A stretch of 64,000 nucleotides of DNA from Truepera sp965215315. GTDB taxonomy: Bacteria > Deinococcota > Deinococci > Deinococcales > Trueperaceae. The notes beneath the pieces were generated by a model. The model did not search any database, was not told where the DNA came from, and was given only the letters and a program-made list of their open reading frames with translations. Positions within the stretch are counted from its first letter, which is position 1. Every line of letters starts with the position of its first letter. This document shows positions 17,526 to 26,069 of this stretch, in pieces. The position numbers were made by a program, and so were the translations under genes. The stretch spans positions 1,984,001-2,048,000 of the forward strand of contig CBDCDB010000008.1 of assembly GCA_965215315.1 (NCBI GenBank), in the 5' to 3' direction.

Positions 17526-19802
17526 ATGCTGCTCGTCTGGGCTGTTCTGACACCTTTTTTGGGGGCGCTCCTGGCCCCTTTTCTGACGCGGCCTTTGGGG
17601 GCGCGGGCCGGGTGGCCTCTGGCGCTCGCGTTTGCGCCGCCCTTGGCGCTTGCCACGCTGATTCCGGCGGCGCACGGTACACCCGCACAGGGGAGCGTGG
17701 CGTGGGTGCCGGGGCTCGAGCTCAATCTCACCTTCCGCGCCGACGGCTTTTCACTGCTATTCGCGCTGCTCGTCGCGGTGATGGGCGTTTTGGTCATGAT
17801 CTACGCGTCGTCGTACCTCGGTTCAAAAGAGCGGCACGGGCGGTTTTACAGCTACCTGCTGCTCTTCGGCGGTGCGATGTTGGGCTTTGTTCTGAGCGAC
17901 AATCTCATCGCCATGTTCGCCTTTTGGGAAATGACCTCGGTCGCGTCGTTTTTACTGATCGGCTTTTGGGACGAACGCCGCGCCGCACAAGACGGAGCGC
18001 TCAAGGCGCTGGTCATTACCTCAGCAGGTGGGCTGGCGCTCCTCGCCTCGGTGATTCTCTTGATTGCCGCTGGCGGCAGCGTCAACCTTTCACAGCTCGA
18101 TTTCGCTGCGGTTCGGCAGAGTCCGTCGTTCGTTCCGGCGCTCGCGCTGCTGCTCTTTGCCGCGCTGACTAAATCGGCGCAGTTCCCCTTTTATATCTGG
18201 CTCCCGACCGCGATGGAAGCGCCCACGCCCATTTCGGCGTACCTGCACTCCGCGACGATGGTCAAAGCGGGTATCGTGCTGCTCGCCAAGTTTGCGCCGC
18301 TCTTTGTGCTGAGCAGCTGGTCGGACGGGCTGCTCTATCTGGGGCTCGTCACAATGGTTTGGGGGTCGTATCTGGCCCTCAAACAAGACGACCTCAAGGC
18401 GCTGTTGGCCTACTCGACCGTTTCGCAACTCGGGCTCCTGACAGCGCTTTACGGCGCAGGCTATCCGTTTGCAGCGACGGCGCATCTGGTGAATCACGCT
18501 GCGTTTAAGGCGGCGCTCTTTTTAGTCGTCGGGAGTATCGACCACGAGACCGGGAGCCGCAGCATCCGTGAGCTGTCCGGGCTTGCCCGTAAGCTGCCCT
18601 GGACATTTTTGATTGCGGTCCCGGCGGCACTGTCGATGGCAGGCTTGCCCCCGTTCGGCGGGTTTATCTCTAAAGAGCTGTTTTACGAGGAGATGTTGCG
18701 TAGCGGCACGTTGCCGCTTGTGCTGGCCGTAGTAGGCAGCGTGATGACCTTCGCGTATAGCCTCAAGTTTTTAAGCGTGTTTGTCGGGCCGTACCGCTGT
18801 GACCGGCCCAGCGTTCACGAAGCGCCCTTGTGGATGCTCCTGCCGCCTGCCTCGCTGAGCGTGCTCGTCATTGTTTTTGGCGTTTTCCCGTGGAACGCGA
18901 CGCTGGCGACGCCCGTAGTGGCGCTCGCGGCTCCGGCGCTCGAGTTTGAAGCCAAAGCGCTCTACCTCTGGCACGGCTTTAATCAGGCGCTAATCCTGTC
19001 GTTCTGGACGTGGGGGCTCGGGTTAGGTCTCTACCTGCTCCGTATCCCTTTCAGACAGCTTCAGGAAACCTTAACGCCTGCGTGGAACGCCAACACGGTC
19101 TATTACGCGCTGATGGGCGGCCTCGAGCGCACCGCCCGCTTCGCTACCCACCGGACGCAAAACGCAACCTTTGCCGCGCAACTCAGGCTGCTCTGGATTC
19201 CAGTTGCGCTGCTCGGGATAGGGTTTGTCTTCACCGGACTGGGCGCGTACCTGCCGCAAGGACTGACGCCGGTTCCGCTCGAGTTCCTCGCCGCTGCCCT
19301 CCTGGTCGTCGGCGGGTCTTACGGCGTGATCATCGCTCAGACGCGGATTGCAGTGCTGATTTTCTCCGGTTTAGCGGGGTTGTCGCTGGTGGTGCTGTTC
19401 GTCGCACTTCGCGCCCCCGACCTCGCCCTGACGCAGCTTTTGATTGAAACAGTGACAGTTATCTTGTTCGTCTCGGTGTTTCGCTACCTGCCGAAGCTGA
19501 CCCGCTACCGGCGCTCGAGGCACGCCTCGCTCTTTGACGCGGCGCTTTCCGGCGCGGTCGGTTTGACGGTGTTTGGAGCGCTGTTAGCGGTGCAGACGCC
19601 CATCGGTGAGCGGTTACAAGCGTTTTTTCTCGACCAGAGTAAAGAGGGTGGCGGCGGCTACAACGTCGTCAATGTGATTTTGGTCGATTTTAGAGGGTAC
19701 GACACGTTCGGCGAGATTACCGTGCTGGCGATTGTCGGGGTAAGCGTTTACGCGCTGCTCAAGATTAAAACGGTGTCTGAAAAGGAGCGCGATGACGACT
19801 AA
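17526..19802 (+). CDS. mrpA: Mrp Na+/H+ antiporter subunit A
   Basis: 758 residues, a NuoL/ND5-like channel protein. The first ~480 residues hold the proton-antiporter core with many membrane segments (SYLGSKERHGRFYSYLLLF, FWEMTSVASFLLIGFW, PTPISAYLHSATMVKAG). The C-terminal third carries the MbhD/MbhE-type extension normally fused to MrpA (SGLAGLSLVVLFVALRAPDLALTQLLIETV, ending near YDTFGEITVLAIVG). In the complex it forms a main ion pathway together with MrpD. It directly follows the DsbA-like gene and overlaps mrpB by 11 bases. Confidence 0.95.
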   Translation: MLLVWAVLTPFLGALLAPFLTRPLGARAGWPLALAFAPPLALATLIPAAHGTPAQGSVAWVPGLELNLTFRADGFSLLFALLVAVMGVLVMIYASSYLGSKERHGRFYSYLLLFGGAMLGFVLSDNLIAMFAFWEMTSVASFLLIGFWDERRAAQDGALKALVITSAGGLALLASVILLIAAGGSVNLSQLDFAAVRQSPSFVPALALLLFAALTKSAQFPFYIWLPTAMEAPTPISAYLHSATMVKAGIVLLAKFAPLFVLSSWSDGLLYLGLVTMVWGSYLALKQDDLKALLAYSTVSQLGLLTALYGAGYPFAATAHLVNHAAFKAALFLVVGSIDHETGSRSIRELSGLARKLPWTFLIAVPAALSMAGLPPFGGFISKELFYEEMLRSGTLPLVLAVVGSVMTFAYSLKFLSVFVGPYRCDRPSVHEAPLWMLLPPASLSVLVIVFGVFPWNATLATPVVALAAPALEFEAKALYLWHGFNQALILSFWTWGLGLGLYLLRIPFRQLQETLTPAWNANTVYYALMGGLERTARFATHRTQNATFAAQLRLLWIPVALLGIGFVFTGLGAYLPQGLTPVPLEFLAAALLVVGGSYGVIIAQTRIAVLIFSGLAGLSLVVLFVALRAPDLALTQLLIETVTVILFVSVFRYLPKLTRYRRSRHASLFDAALSGAVGLTVFGALLAVQTPIGERLQAFFLDQSKEGGGGYNVVNVILVDFRGYDTFGEITVLAIVGVSVYALLKIKTVSEKERDDD

Positions 19803-20265
19803 ACCAGCCCCAGAGGACAAGCGGGGGCTCGAGCTGCTCTTCCAAACGTTTGCGCGGCCCGTCGTATTTGTGCTGGTATTTCTGGGCTTTCACCTCTTTC
19901 TACGGGGCCATAATGCGCCGGGGGGCGGCTTTATCGCGGGGCTCGTGGTTGCAGTCGCGGCGCTGCTGTCGCGCATTGTCCTCGACCGACCCTTTTTGAA
20001 CCTGCCGCCGCAACGCCTGCTCCCGTGGGGGCTCCTGTTGGCGCTCCTGACCGGCGTCGTGCCGCTCGTCTTTGGTCAAGCCTTCTTGAAGTCCGACTAC
20101 GGCTACCTGACCTGGCCGCTGATCGGCGAGTTCGAGTGGGCCACAGCCGTGCTATTCGACGCGGGCGTCTTTCTGGTCGTGGTCGGCACGACGCTCACCA
20201 TCATCGAGCTGCTAGCAGAAACCGATACGACGCTCTCACGCCTCGACGCCGAAGAGGACTCCTGA
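19792..20265 (+). CDS. mrpB: Mrp antiporter subunit B
   Basis: 157 residues with about four membrane helices; the family motif LRGHNAPGGGFIAGL is at residues ~42-56. It starts at the ATG inside the end of mrpA and its TGA shares a base with the mrpC ATG (TGATG), so translation is coupled. Needed for assembly and function of the Mrp complex. Confidence 0.95.
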   Translation: MTTKPAPEDKRGLELLFQTFARPVVFVLVFLGFHLFLRGHNAPGGGFIAGLVVAVAALLSRIVLDRPFLNLPPQRLLPWGLLLALLTGVVPLVFGQAFLKSDYGYLTWPLIGEFEWATAVLFDAGVFLVVVGTTLTIIELLAETDTTLSRLDAEEDS

Positions 20266-20699
20266 TGGAACTGCTTCTGCCGCTGCTCGCGGCGCTGCTC
20301 GTTGGTACCGGCGTCTTTCTGGTCTTGTCGCGGGCGATGATCCGTCTGATTATCGGGCTTTCGATGATCAATTATGGGGCGAACTTGTCTATTTTACTCG
20401 TTGCTGGCGGTAGACTCAGTGACCCGCCCTTGACGAATCTGGGCGGCCCCTACGTTGATCCGCTGCCGCAGGCGCTCATTCTGACCGCGATTGTGATCGG
20501 TTTCGGTACCACCTCGCTCCTGCTCGTTCTCGCCATGCGTGCGTTTCAGGCGACCGGCACCGACCACGTGCAAGAGCTTCTAGAAAAACCCGACCCGGTA
20601 ACGCCGCAACGTATTTACGCCGACCCTGAACACCCTTCGGTCTCGCCGGAAACGCGTGACACGCGTGACACACAAGACGCAAGGCAGTCAAGCTCATGA
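20265..20699 (+). CDS. mrpC: Mrp antiporter subunit C (NuoK-like)
   Basis: 144 residues. The ATG at 20265 overlaps the mrpB stop; a longer frame from 20025 is a shadow. Three membrane helices of the NuoK/MnhC type occupy residues 1-95 (MIRLIIGLSMINYGANL; DPLPQALILTAIVIGFG). The hydrophilic tail after residue ~105 is longer than usual and rich in Asp, Thr and Arg, with a small TRDTRDTQD repeat. Confidence 0.93.
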   Translation: MELLLPLLAALLVGTGVFLVLSRAMIRLIIGLSMINYGANLSILLVAGGRLSDPPLTNLGGPYVDPLPQALILTAIVIGFGTTSLLLVLAMRAFQATGTDHVQELLEKPDPVTPQRIYADPEHPSVSPETRDTRDTQDARQSSS

Positions 20700-20723
20700 G
20701 GACGCCTCAATGAAAGCGCCCCT

Positions 20724-22310
20724 ATGATTGTCCTGACGCTACCCGTCTTGTTACCCGTGTTCGGTGGGGCAATACTGCTGCTGCTCGGCTCACCTAGGGC
20801 GCGGGCCTGGGTCTCGGTCATCACTGCGCTGCTGACGCTTTTGGCCTCGGCTTGGCTCGCTGTTCTCAGCTTTTCTGGTGAGGTGCTGGCGACGCAGCTT
20901 GGCGGTTGGCCTGCACCTTACGGGATTACGCTCGTCGCCGACGGTCTGACCGGAATTATGCTGCTGCTCTCGGGTGTAACCGGGCTCCTAAGTACGGTTT
21001 ACGCGGGCTCGAGCCTTGGACATGCGCCGCGCTGGGGGGCGTCGCCGCTGCTGAACCGTCTCCGCGAAAAGCTGGGCACGCTGGCCCTGTTACAGTTCTT
21101 ATTCATGGGCGTCAACATGTCGTTTTTAACCGGCGACCTCTTCAACCTGTTTGTCTCGTTCGAGGTGATGCTCATCGCCTCGTATGGACTTTTGCTCATC
21201 GGCGGAACGCTGCCGCAACTCCGCGAAGGCTTTAAGTACGTGGTTGTGAACCTCGTCGCTTCGGCGATCTTTGTGGCGGCGGCGGGGCTGGCTTACGGTC
21301 TCTTCGGCACCCTCAACTTTGCTGACATCGCGCTGCGTGTGCAGGGCGTCTCTGGCGACACCCGCGTGACGCTCGTCGCCGCCCTGCTAGCGCTCGTCTT
21401 CGCCACTAAAGCCGCCACCTTCCCGTTCGGCTTCTGGTTGCCGTACAGCTATCCGGTCGTACCGGGCGCAGTCGGCGCATTTTTCGGGGCGATGCTGACC
21501 AAAGTCGGGATTTACGCGCTGTTACGGCTGTTTACGCTGCTGACGCCTGAAGAGACGGGGTTACGCAACATACTTTTGGCGCTTGCCGGGCTGACCATTT
21601 TGTTCGGCGCACTCGGCGCGGTGGCGCAGCGGCGCTGGCGGCATCTGCTGGCGTTCGCCAATATCGCCTCGGTCGGCTACTTGGTGATGGGTCTGGCCAG
21701 CGGCGCGTTGGCCCCAACGCTCTACTACCTTATCCACTCGGTCTTGGTGGTTTTTACGCTCTTTTTACTCGCCGGACTTGCTGAACTCATTGCAGGTGAG
21801 CGCTTCGGCGACCACACCGAGGGACATTTGGGCGCGTACCCGTTTTTGGGTGCGGTCTATTTTGTTGCGGCGTTGGCCCTTGCCGGACTCCCACCGACAA
21901 GCGGGTTTATCGGCAAATTTGCGCTGATTCAGGCGCTTTTAGAAACCGGTGGGGCGCTCCGCATCGGCGTGGCAACGGTCGCCGTCGCCTCCGGGCTGCT
22001 GCTGCTGTACGCTGGCATGGCTATCTGGCGCGGCTTCTTTTGGGGTGACGAGGACGCCGTTCACGAGGTCGCCTTACCAAAAGGGATGTGGCGCGTGACG
22101 GGCGTAGCGGGCGCACTGCTCGTTTTGTTGGCTGTTGCGAGCGGCCCGGTCTACGCGTTGACTGAGCGGGTTGCGGCGCAGCTGAACACGTCTGAAGGGT
22201 ATATCTCGAGCGTCCTACCACCAGACAGGGTCGAAGCCACAGCTCGAGAAACAGTGCGAGAAGCGGCTCGAGAAACACCCCAAGAAACAATCCCGGAGAA
22301 GACGCCGTGA
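20724..22310 (+). CDS. mrpD: Mrp antiporter subunit D (NuoN/M-like)
   Basis: 528 residues, about 14 membrane segments of the proton-antiporter family. Typical motifs are present: FLTGDLFNLFVSFEVMLIASYGLL, KAATFPFGFWLPYSYP with the conserved charged residues and AGLPPTSGFIGKF. The C-terminus has an odd Thr/Glu/Arg-rich extension (VREAARETPQETIPEKTP). Its stop overlaps the GTG of mrpE. MrpD works with MrpA as an antiporter half channel. Confidence 0.95.
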   Translation: MIVLTLPVLLPVFGGAILLLLGSPRARAWVSVITALLTLLASAWLAVLSFSGEVLATQLGGWPAPYGITLVADGLTGIMLLLSGVTGLLSTVYAGSSLGHAPRWGASPLLNRLREKLGTLALLQFLFMGVNMSFLTGDLFNLFVSFEVMLIASYGLLLIGGTLPQLREGFKYVVVNLVASAIFVAAAGLAYGLFGTLNFADIALRVQGVSGDTRVTLVAALLALVFATKAATFPFGFWLPYSYPVVPGAVGAFFGAMLTKVGIYALLRLFTLLTPEETGLRNILLALAGLTILFGALGAVAQRRWRHLLAFANIASVGYLVMGLASGALAPTLYYLIHSVLVVFTLFLLAGLAELIAGERFGDHTEGHLGAYPFLGAVYFVAALALAGLPPTSGFIGKFALIQALLETGGALRIGVATVAVASGLLLLYAGMAIWRGFFWGDEDAVHEVALPKGMWRVTGVAGALLVLLAVASGPVYALTERVAAQLNTSEGYISSVLPPDRVEATARETVREAARETPQETIPEKTP

Positions 22311-22771
22311 TTCAAGTTTTCATCTTGTTTCTGTTTGCGCTTCTGTGGCCCATCTTGGTCGGTGAGCTGACCGCCTACAACCTGATTATCGGCGGCCTGC
22401 TGGCGGTTTTGCTGCTGAGTGTGCTGCAAAGTGGCGGTGAGTCGTTTGCGAGGCGTTTAGGGGCATTTGTGCGCTACTTGGGCGCGTTTTTCTGGGAGCT
22501 GCTCTTAGCCAACATCGTGATTGCGCTCCTGGCGCTGCGCCGCCGTCCGGTCTTTTACCCGCACATCATCGCTGTACCGCTCAGGGTAGAGAGCGACGCC
22601 GCGATTTCGCTCTTGAGCGCGACCATCACGCTGCTGCCGGGAACGGTGGCGATGGGCGTTTCGGCAGACCGTAAACTGCTCTACGCGCACGCCATCAACA
22701 TTAAAGACATCGAGGAAGCGAGGGAGAGCGTAACCAAGATGGAAACGCGCATTCTGGGGTTTATGAAGTGA
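22307..22771 (+). CDS. mrpE: Mrp antiporter subunit E
   Basis: 154 residues, GTG start in the GTGA overlap with mrpD. Two hydrophobic helices at the N-terminus (ALLWPILVGELTAYNLIIGGLLAVLLL) and a conserved cytosolic part (LLSATITLLPGTVAMGV ... LYAHAIN) match the MNHE family. Confidence 0.95.
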   Translation: MIQVFILFLFALLWPILVGELTAYNLIIGGLLAVLLLSVLQSGGESFARRLGAFVRYLGAFFWELLLANIVIALLALRRRPVFYPHIIAVPLRVESDAAISLLSATITLLPGTVAMGVSADRKLLYAHAINIKDIEEARESVTKMETRILGFMK

Positions 22772-22782
22772 AAGGGGTTTAG

Positions 22783-23040
22783 GTGACGACTGTTGCACTT
22801 GGCTGTCTACTGATTGCTGTAGCACTCGCCGTCTACCGCGTGATTCGGGGCCCGTCGTGGGGCGACCGGATTACGGCGTTCGACTTTTTGACTGTCAACC
22901 TGGCTGTATTAGTCGTCGTTCTGGCGATTCGTACCGACTTTGAAAGCTTTCTCGACGTGGCGCTGCTCGTGTCCATCCTGGGTTTTTTGACGACCGTCGC
23001 GCTGACCCGCTATCTGCTCCTGCACCGAGTGCTCAAATGA
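22783..23040 (+). CDS. mrpF: Mrp antiporter subunit F
   Basis: 85 residues, three membrane helices, GTG start 11 bases after mrpE. RVIRGPSWGDRITAFD matches the family motif RGPS-DR--A-D. Small subunit of the Mrp complex. Confidence 0.95.
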   Translation: MTTVALGCLLIAVALAVYRVIRGPSWGDRITAFDFLTVNLAVLVVVLAIRTDFESFLDVALLVSILGFLTTVALTRYLLLHRVLK

Positions 23041-23050
23041 GGGCGGCGCA

Positions 23051-23401
23051 GTGAAGGTCGTCAGCGACCTGTTTCTCCTCTTCGGCAGCTTTTTTATCCT
23101 GGCCGCCGCCATCGGTGTGTTCCGTTTCCCCGACTTTTACACCCGCCTGCACGCTTCGACGAAGCTTGTGACGCTCGGCGGCGTCGGTATCTTTATCGCC
23201 GCGGCCCTCCATTTTGGGACGACGCTGGCGGTCTCGAGACTCGTTCTCATCACCACTTTTTTCTTTCTGACTGCGCCGCTCTCGGCCTATATGATTGCCC
23301 GCTCGGGCTACCTGCGGGGGTTGGCTTTTTACCGCGAACCGGGCAGCACCGACGAGTGGGATGCGTGCGGGGCGCAGCTGAGCGCTGAAGACGAACCATG
23401 A
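23051..23401 (+). CDS. mrpG: Mrp antiporter subunit G
   Basis: 116 residues, GTG start. Three membrane helices; GVFRFPDFYTRLHASTK is the PhaG/MnhG signature. Last gene of the mrp run. An inverted repeat ATCTTAC...GTAAGAT follows at about 23412-23459 but has no T run. Confidence 0.95.
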   Translation: MKVVSDLFLLFGSFFILAAAIGVFRFPDFYTRLHASTKLVTLGGVGIFIAAALHFGTTLAVSRLVLITTFFFLTAPLSAYMIARSGYLRGLAFYREPGSTDEWDACGAQLSAEDEP

Positions 23402-23458
23402 AGATGCCGCTATCTTACGTGCTGAACGTGGTTTGCTATTTTTCGCACGAAAGTAAGA

Positions 23459-23474
23459 TTCCTCACGTGAGGAA
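23459..23474. promoter_or_regulatory. 16-bp perfect palindrome upstream of Crp/Fnr gene
   Basis: TTCCTCACGTGAGGAA is a perfect dyad centred 47 bases upstream of the regulator start. This is where an operator would sit. It differs from the E. coli Crp (TGTGA-N6-TCACA) and Fnr sites but has their symmetry, so autoregulation is possible. Confidence 0.5.
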
Positions 23475-23501
23475 TGTGAAGAGAATAAATACGCGGTGCG
23501 T

Positions 23502-23507
23502 TACACT
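23502..23507 (+). promoter_or_regulatory. Leaderless -10 box of Crp/Fnr gene
   Basis: TACACT, 6 bases before the ATG at 23514, matches the TANNNT leaderless pattern and decides the start codon. Confidence 0.5.
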
Positions 23508-23513
23508 ACTCCC

Positions 23514-24218
23514 ATGATGCAAGAGTATCCAAGTCTCGTTTGGCACCTAAAGAATACCCAACTGTTCGAAGACCTCTCCGAAGAAGAGCTCGAGGGTCTC
23601 GCGCGCATCACCCCCTACAAGCGTTTCAAAGCCGGAGATGTGATCTATCACATGGAAGACCCCGCCGACGCACTCTACTTTATCCGCGAAGGCATGGTCA
23701 AAATCTCGATGTATTTTCCGAACGGCAAAGAGATGATTTTGGCGCTCTTTGGCAAATACGACGCCTTTGGTGAGCTGCTCCTCCTCCCGTCTGAGCGCCG
23801 TCCGAACCAAGCCGAAGCCGTGATGGACACGACCCTCATCGTACTGCCCGAAGAAGATTTTCAGCGCCTCATCACCCAGCAGCCCAAAATCGCCATGAAA
23901 TTTATTCAGGTGATGTCCACGAACCTCTGGCAAGCCCAGACCCGCTTTGCCGAGGTCGGCGCGTTCGACGCCCCCGGACGCCTTGCCAACTTGCTGCTGC
24001 GCCTCGCCCACGACTTCGGTAAAGAGGGCGACCGCGGCACCATCATCGACCTCAACTTGACCCAGCAAGACCTGTCCAAAATGATCGGCGCAACCCGTGA
24101 GACCGTTTCCCACTGTCTGGCGCGGCTCTTGGAATACGGTGCGGTGCGCCGTCGCCGCGCCCCGATTGCAGTCGATATGGCGAAACTGCAACAGTTTCTA
24201 GACGAATCGACCGATTAG
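23514..24218 (+). CDS. Crp/Fnr-family transcription regulator
   Basis: 234 residues from ATG 23514; an upstream GTG at 23496 overlaps the -10 box and is rejected. Residues ~15-130 are a cyclic nucleotide-binding-like beta barrel (FKAGDVIYHMEDPADALYFIREGMVKI). The long dimerisation helix is at ~130-160, and the C-terminal winged helix contains LNLTQQDLSKMIGATRETVSHCLARL, the recognition HTH_Crp motif. No Fnr-type cysteine cluster is present, so oxygen sensing via Fe-S is unlikely. The family usually controls stress or carbon metabolism. A palindrome at 23459-23474 may be its own operator. Confidence 0.92.
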   Translation: MMQEYPSLVWHLKNTQLFEDLSEEELEGLARITPYKRFKAGDVIYHMEDPADALYFIREGMVKISMYFPNGKEMILALFGKYDAFGELLLLPSERRPNQAEAVMDTTLIVLPEEDFQRLITQQPKIAMKFIQVMSTNLWQAQTRFAEVGAFDAPGRLANLLLRLAHDFGKEGDRGTIIDLNLTQQDLSKMIGATRETVSHCLARLLEYGAVRRRRAPIAVDMAKLQQFLDESTD

Positions 24219-24238
24219 TAGCGTGACTGTAATACCTG

Positions 24239-24266
24239 AACCCACAGCGTAAATGCTGTGGGTTTT
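24239..24266. terminator. Bidirectional terminator
   Basis: Perfect stem AACCCACAGC/GCTGTGGGTT with a 6-base loop and T-rich right side, between the convergent Crp/Fnr and sulfatase genes. Confidence 0.85.
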
Positions 24267-24269
24267 GAT

Positions 24270-25790
24270 TTATACAGCTACGTCGTTCTCAATTTCAACA
24301 AGCTCACTTTGCCGCCCGTTTAGCCCCGCTCGCCTTCTCGGTGGTTTTGTCGAGACCGCGTACTTGTGTAAAAGCGGATTGTTGTAGGTGTTCATCCGCT
24401 CCACTAAGCGTCCGCGCATTTCTGCCAGAAGTTTGGCGTAACGAGGATCGGCCGCTAGGTTCTTCTTTTCGTAAGGATCTTCGTAAATATCGTAAAGTTG
24501 CTCGGGCTCGAGTGTTCGACCTAGCCAGCCTTCTCTAACCCACAACGCTTTGGTATCGGTCGGGTCACAGTTTTCAGGTCTCGAGCCCGTTGAACCGTCG
24601 AGCCGCCGGATATAGCGGTAGCGTTCGGTACGCACCGACGCTTGCGGCTCAGGAACCGAATGTGCTTCGTGCTCGGAGAAAAGTGCGTCATTGATCACTC
24701 TCTTTTTGCCGCTTACCAGCGGTAGCAGCGACGTGCCCTGCACCCAAGCCGGAACCGGGAGGCGGAGCAGGTCGCACACGGTCGGGAAGATATCGAGCTG
24801 CGAAACGAGCGCCCGGTTGACCTTGCCGCCGGAAAACCCACCGGGGCCGCGCATCATCAGCATCACGCCGAGACCGGCGTTGGTGTGGTTTCCTTTGCTA
24901 CCGGGGAGCGGGAGCCCGTGGTCGGTGGTGATGATGACGAGCGTGTCGTCGGCTTGACCACTGTGCTCAAGCGCCGCTAGAACCCGCCCCATCGCCTCGT
25001 CGAGAACGCCTGCAGCGACCGTGTAGGCGGCCATATCGCGCCGCGTCTCGGGGCTGTCGCGGAGCGTGTTGGGAATTCCGGCGGTGCGGGTATCCCCAGG
25101 GCCGTAACCGAAACGAGAGGTACCCGTTCTGACCATCACGTGCGTTTCCATAAAACCAACGTCGAGAAAGAAGGGTTGTTTGGGAAGGCGCTTCAGGTAC
25201 GCGACTGCTGCGTCGGCAACGGGTTTGGCTAAACCTTTGGGTTGCAGCAAGGTGTCGTAACCAATCTGCTTGGCCGACGTTTTGGCGTCTCCCGAGGCGA
25301 CGTGTTGCAACCCTGCTAACGCGGTAACGTAGCCCGCACGCCTGAGTACCTGAGGCAGGGTTTGCGAATAACTGTTGAGTTTCCAGCCACGGTGAGCCAG
25401 CCCCCACATACCGTTGCAACCGGGCGTCATCCCGGTCAGGAGTGACGCTCTCGAGGGTGAACAAGTCGGTGACGCACTGAACGCCCGTTTGAACAAAAAT
25501 GCCTCGTTCGCAAAACGTTGCAGGTTTGGCGTCGCCACGTTGTAGCCGTAGGGCTGGATGTAGCGCCCGGTGTCGTGAGAATGCATGTAGATAATGTTGG
25601 GACGTTTGGCTTGAGGCTCGAGTGAGGGGTCGATCCCACAGGCTGACGCGAGCAGCGCCACCGCCGACGTCTTTCCGAGCAGTGCCAGCGTATCTCGCCG
25701 GGAGATTGTCTGGGGATTTATAAGATGTGACGCTTGCGAGTCTGAGGGGTCTTCGGTTCTTTCCCCAAGTACACTCGAGGGTTTTGTCAT
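24270..25790 (-). CDS. Tat-exported lipoprotein sulfatase
   Basis: 506 residues. The N-terminus has a twin-arginine signal (SRRDTLALLGKTSA, R31-R32) followed by a lipobox with Cys51, so it is probably exported folded and lipid anchored. The alkaline phosphatase/sulfatase fold starts at ~64 (RPNIIYMHSHDTGR, metal Asp). The formylglycine motif CSPSR (Cys110) is intact, as are the metal/His motifs (ETHVMV; ITTDHGLPLPGSKGNHTNAG). Formylglycine sulfatases cleave sulfate esters and need a maturase (FGE or anSME), not seen in this window. Intact; start at ATG 25790 with a GGAG-like site upstream. Confidence 0.88.
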   Translation of the reverse strand: MTKPSSVLGERTEDPSDSQASHLINPQTISRRDTLALLGKTSAVALLASACGIDPSLEPQAKRPNIIYMHSHDTGRYIQPYGYNVATPNLQRFANEAFLFKRAFSASPTCSPSRASLLTGMTPGCNGMWGLAHRGWKLNSYSQTLPQVLRRAGYVTALAGLQHVASGDAKTSAKQIGYDTLLQPKGLAKPVADAAVAYLKRLPKQPFFLDVGFMETHVMVRTGTSRFGYGPGDTRTAGIPNTLRDSPETRRDMAAYTVAAGVLDEAMGRVLAALEHSGQADDTLVIITTDHGLPLPGSKGNHTNAGLGVMLMMRGPGGFSGGKVNRALVSQLDIFPTVCDLLRLPVPAWVQGTSLLPLVSGKKRVINDALFSEHEAHSVPEPQASVRTERYRYIRRLDGSTGSRPENCDPTDTKALWVREGWLGRTLEPEQLYDIYEDPYEKKNLAADPRYAKLLAEMRGRLVERMNTYNNPLLHKYAVSTKPPRRRAGLNGRQSELVEIENDVAV

Positions 25791-25964
25791 GGTGCTCCAA
25801 GTACGACCGGATTTCTCTCAAGTATAAAGTATCTAACACGTACAGCAGCGATTATCTCGGGATGTGCGTGCCAGACCATGCTTGATTCGCTCGAGCTGAC
25901 CCCGAACAGCTAACCTGCCCTACGGGAAGCTCCGCATTGCCCACGCTCCCGCTAAGCTTAACTG
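25791..25964. other. Intergenic stretch with possible repeat copy
   Basis: No coding frame is supported between the sulfatase start and the hisD remnant. Part of it (25840-25923) resembles repeat family 2. Confidence 0.4.
25840..25923. repeat. Possible diverged copy of MITE-like repeat family 2
   Basis: Contains GTGCGTGCCAGAC preceded by GATTATCTC and followed about 50 bases later by an AACCTGC block, the same order as in the copy at 53453-53564. Identity is much lower and the ends are not defined. Confidence 0.35.
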
Positions 25965-26069
25965 CTATTTCGTTTCCAACCGGGCGTACCTTTCCAAACG
26001 GATGTCGGCGCTGCGGACGTGGCCTTCCATCCCCGCGAGCCGCGATAGCCGCGCTGTTACTGCGCCTAG
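25965..26069 (-). pseudogene. hisD: hisD, 3' end fragment
   Basis: The minus strand encodes the last ~35 residues of histidinol dehydrogenase (TARLSRLAGMEGHVRSADIRLER, then a short tail and stop at 25965-25967). Joining it to the fragment at 26952 after removing the IS5 element and one CTAG copy restores a continuous frame. It is therefore cut off by the insertion and cannot be translated with the rest. Confidence 0.75.

Noticed and set aside
20025..20264. Upstream extension of the mrpC frame
   Set aside because: Overlaps mrpB completely; mrpC begins at the coupled ATG at 20265 with the normal NuoK-like start.
24967..25839. 290-residue minus-strand frame over the sulfatase gene
   Set aside because: It is another frame of the same region; the sulfatase frame has all catalytic motifs and a Tat signal.
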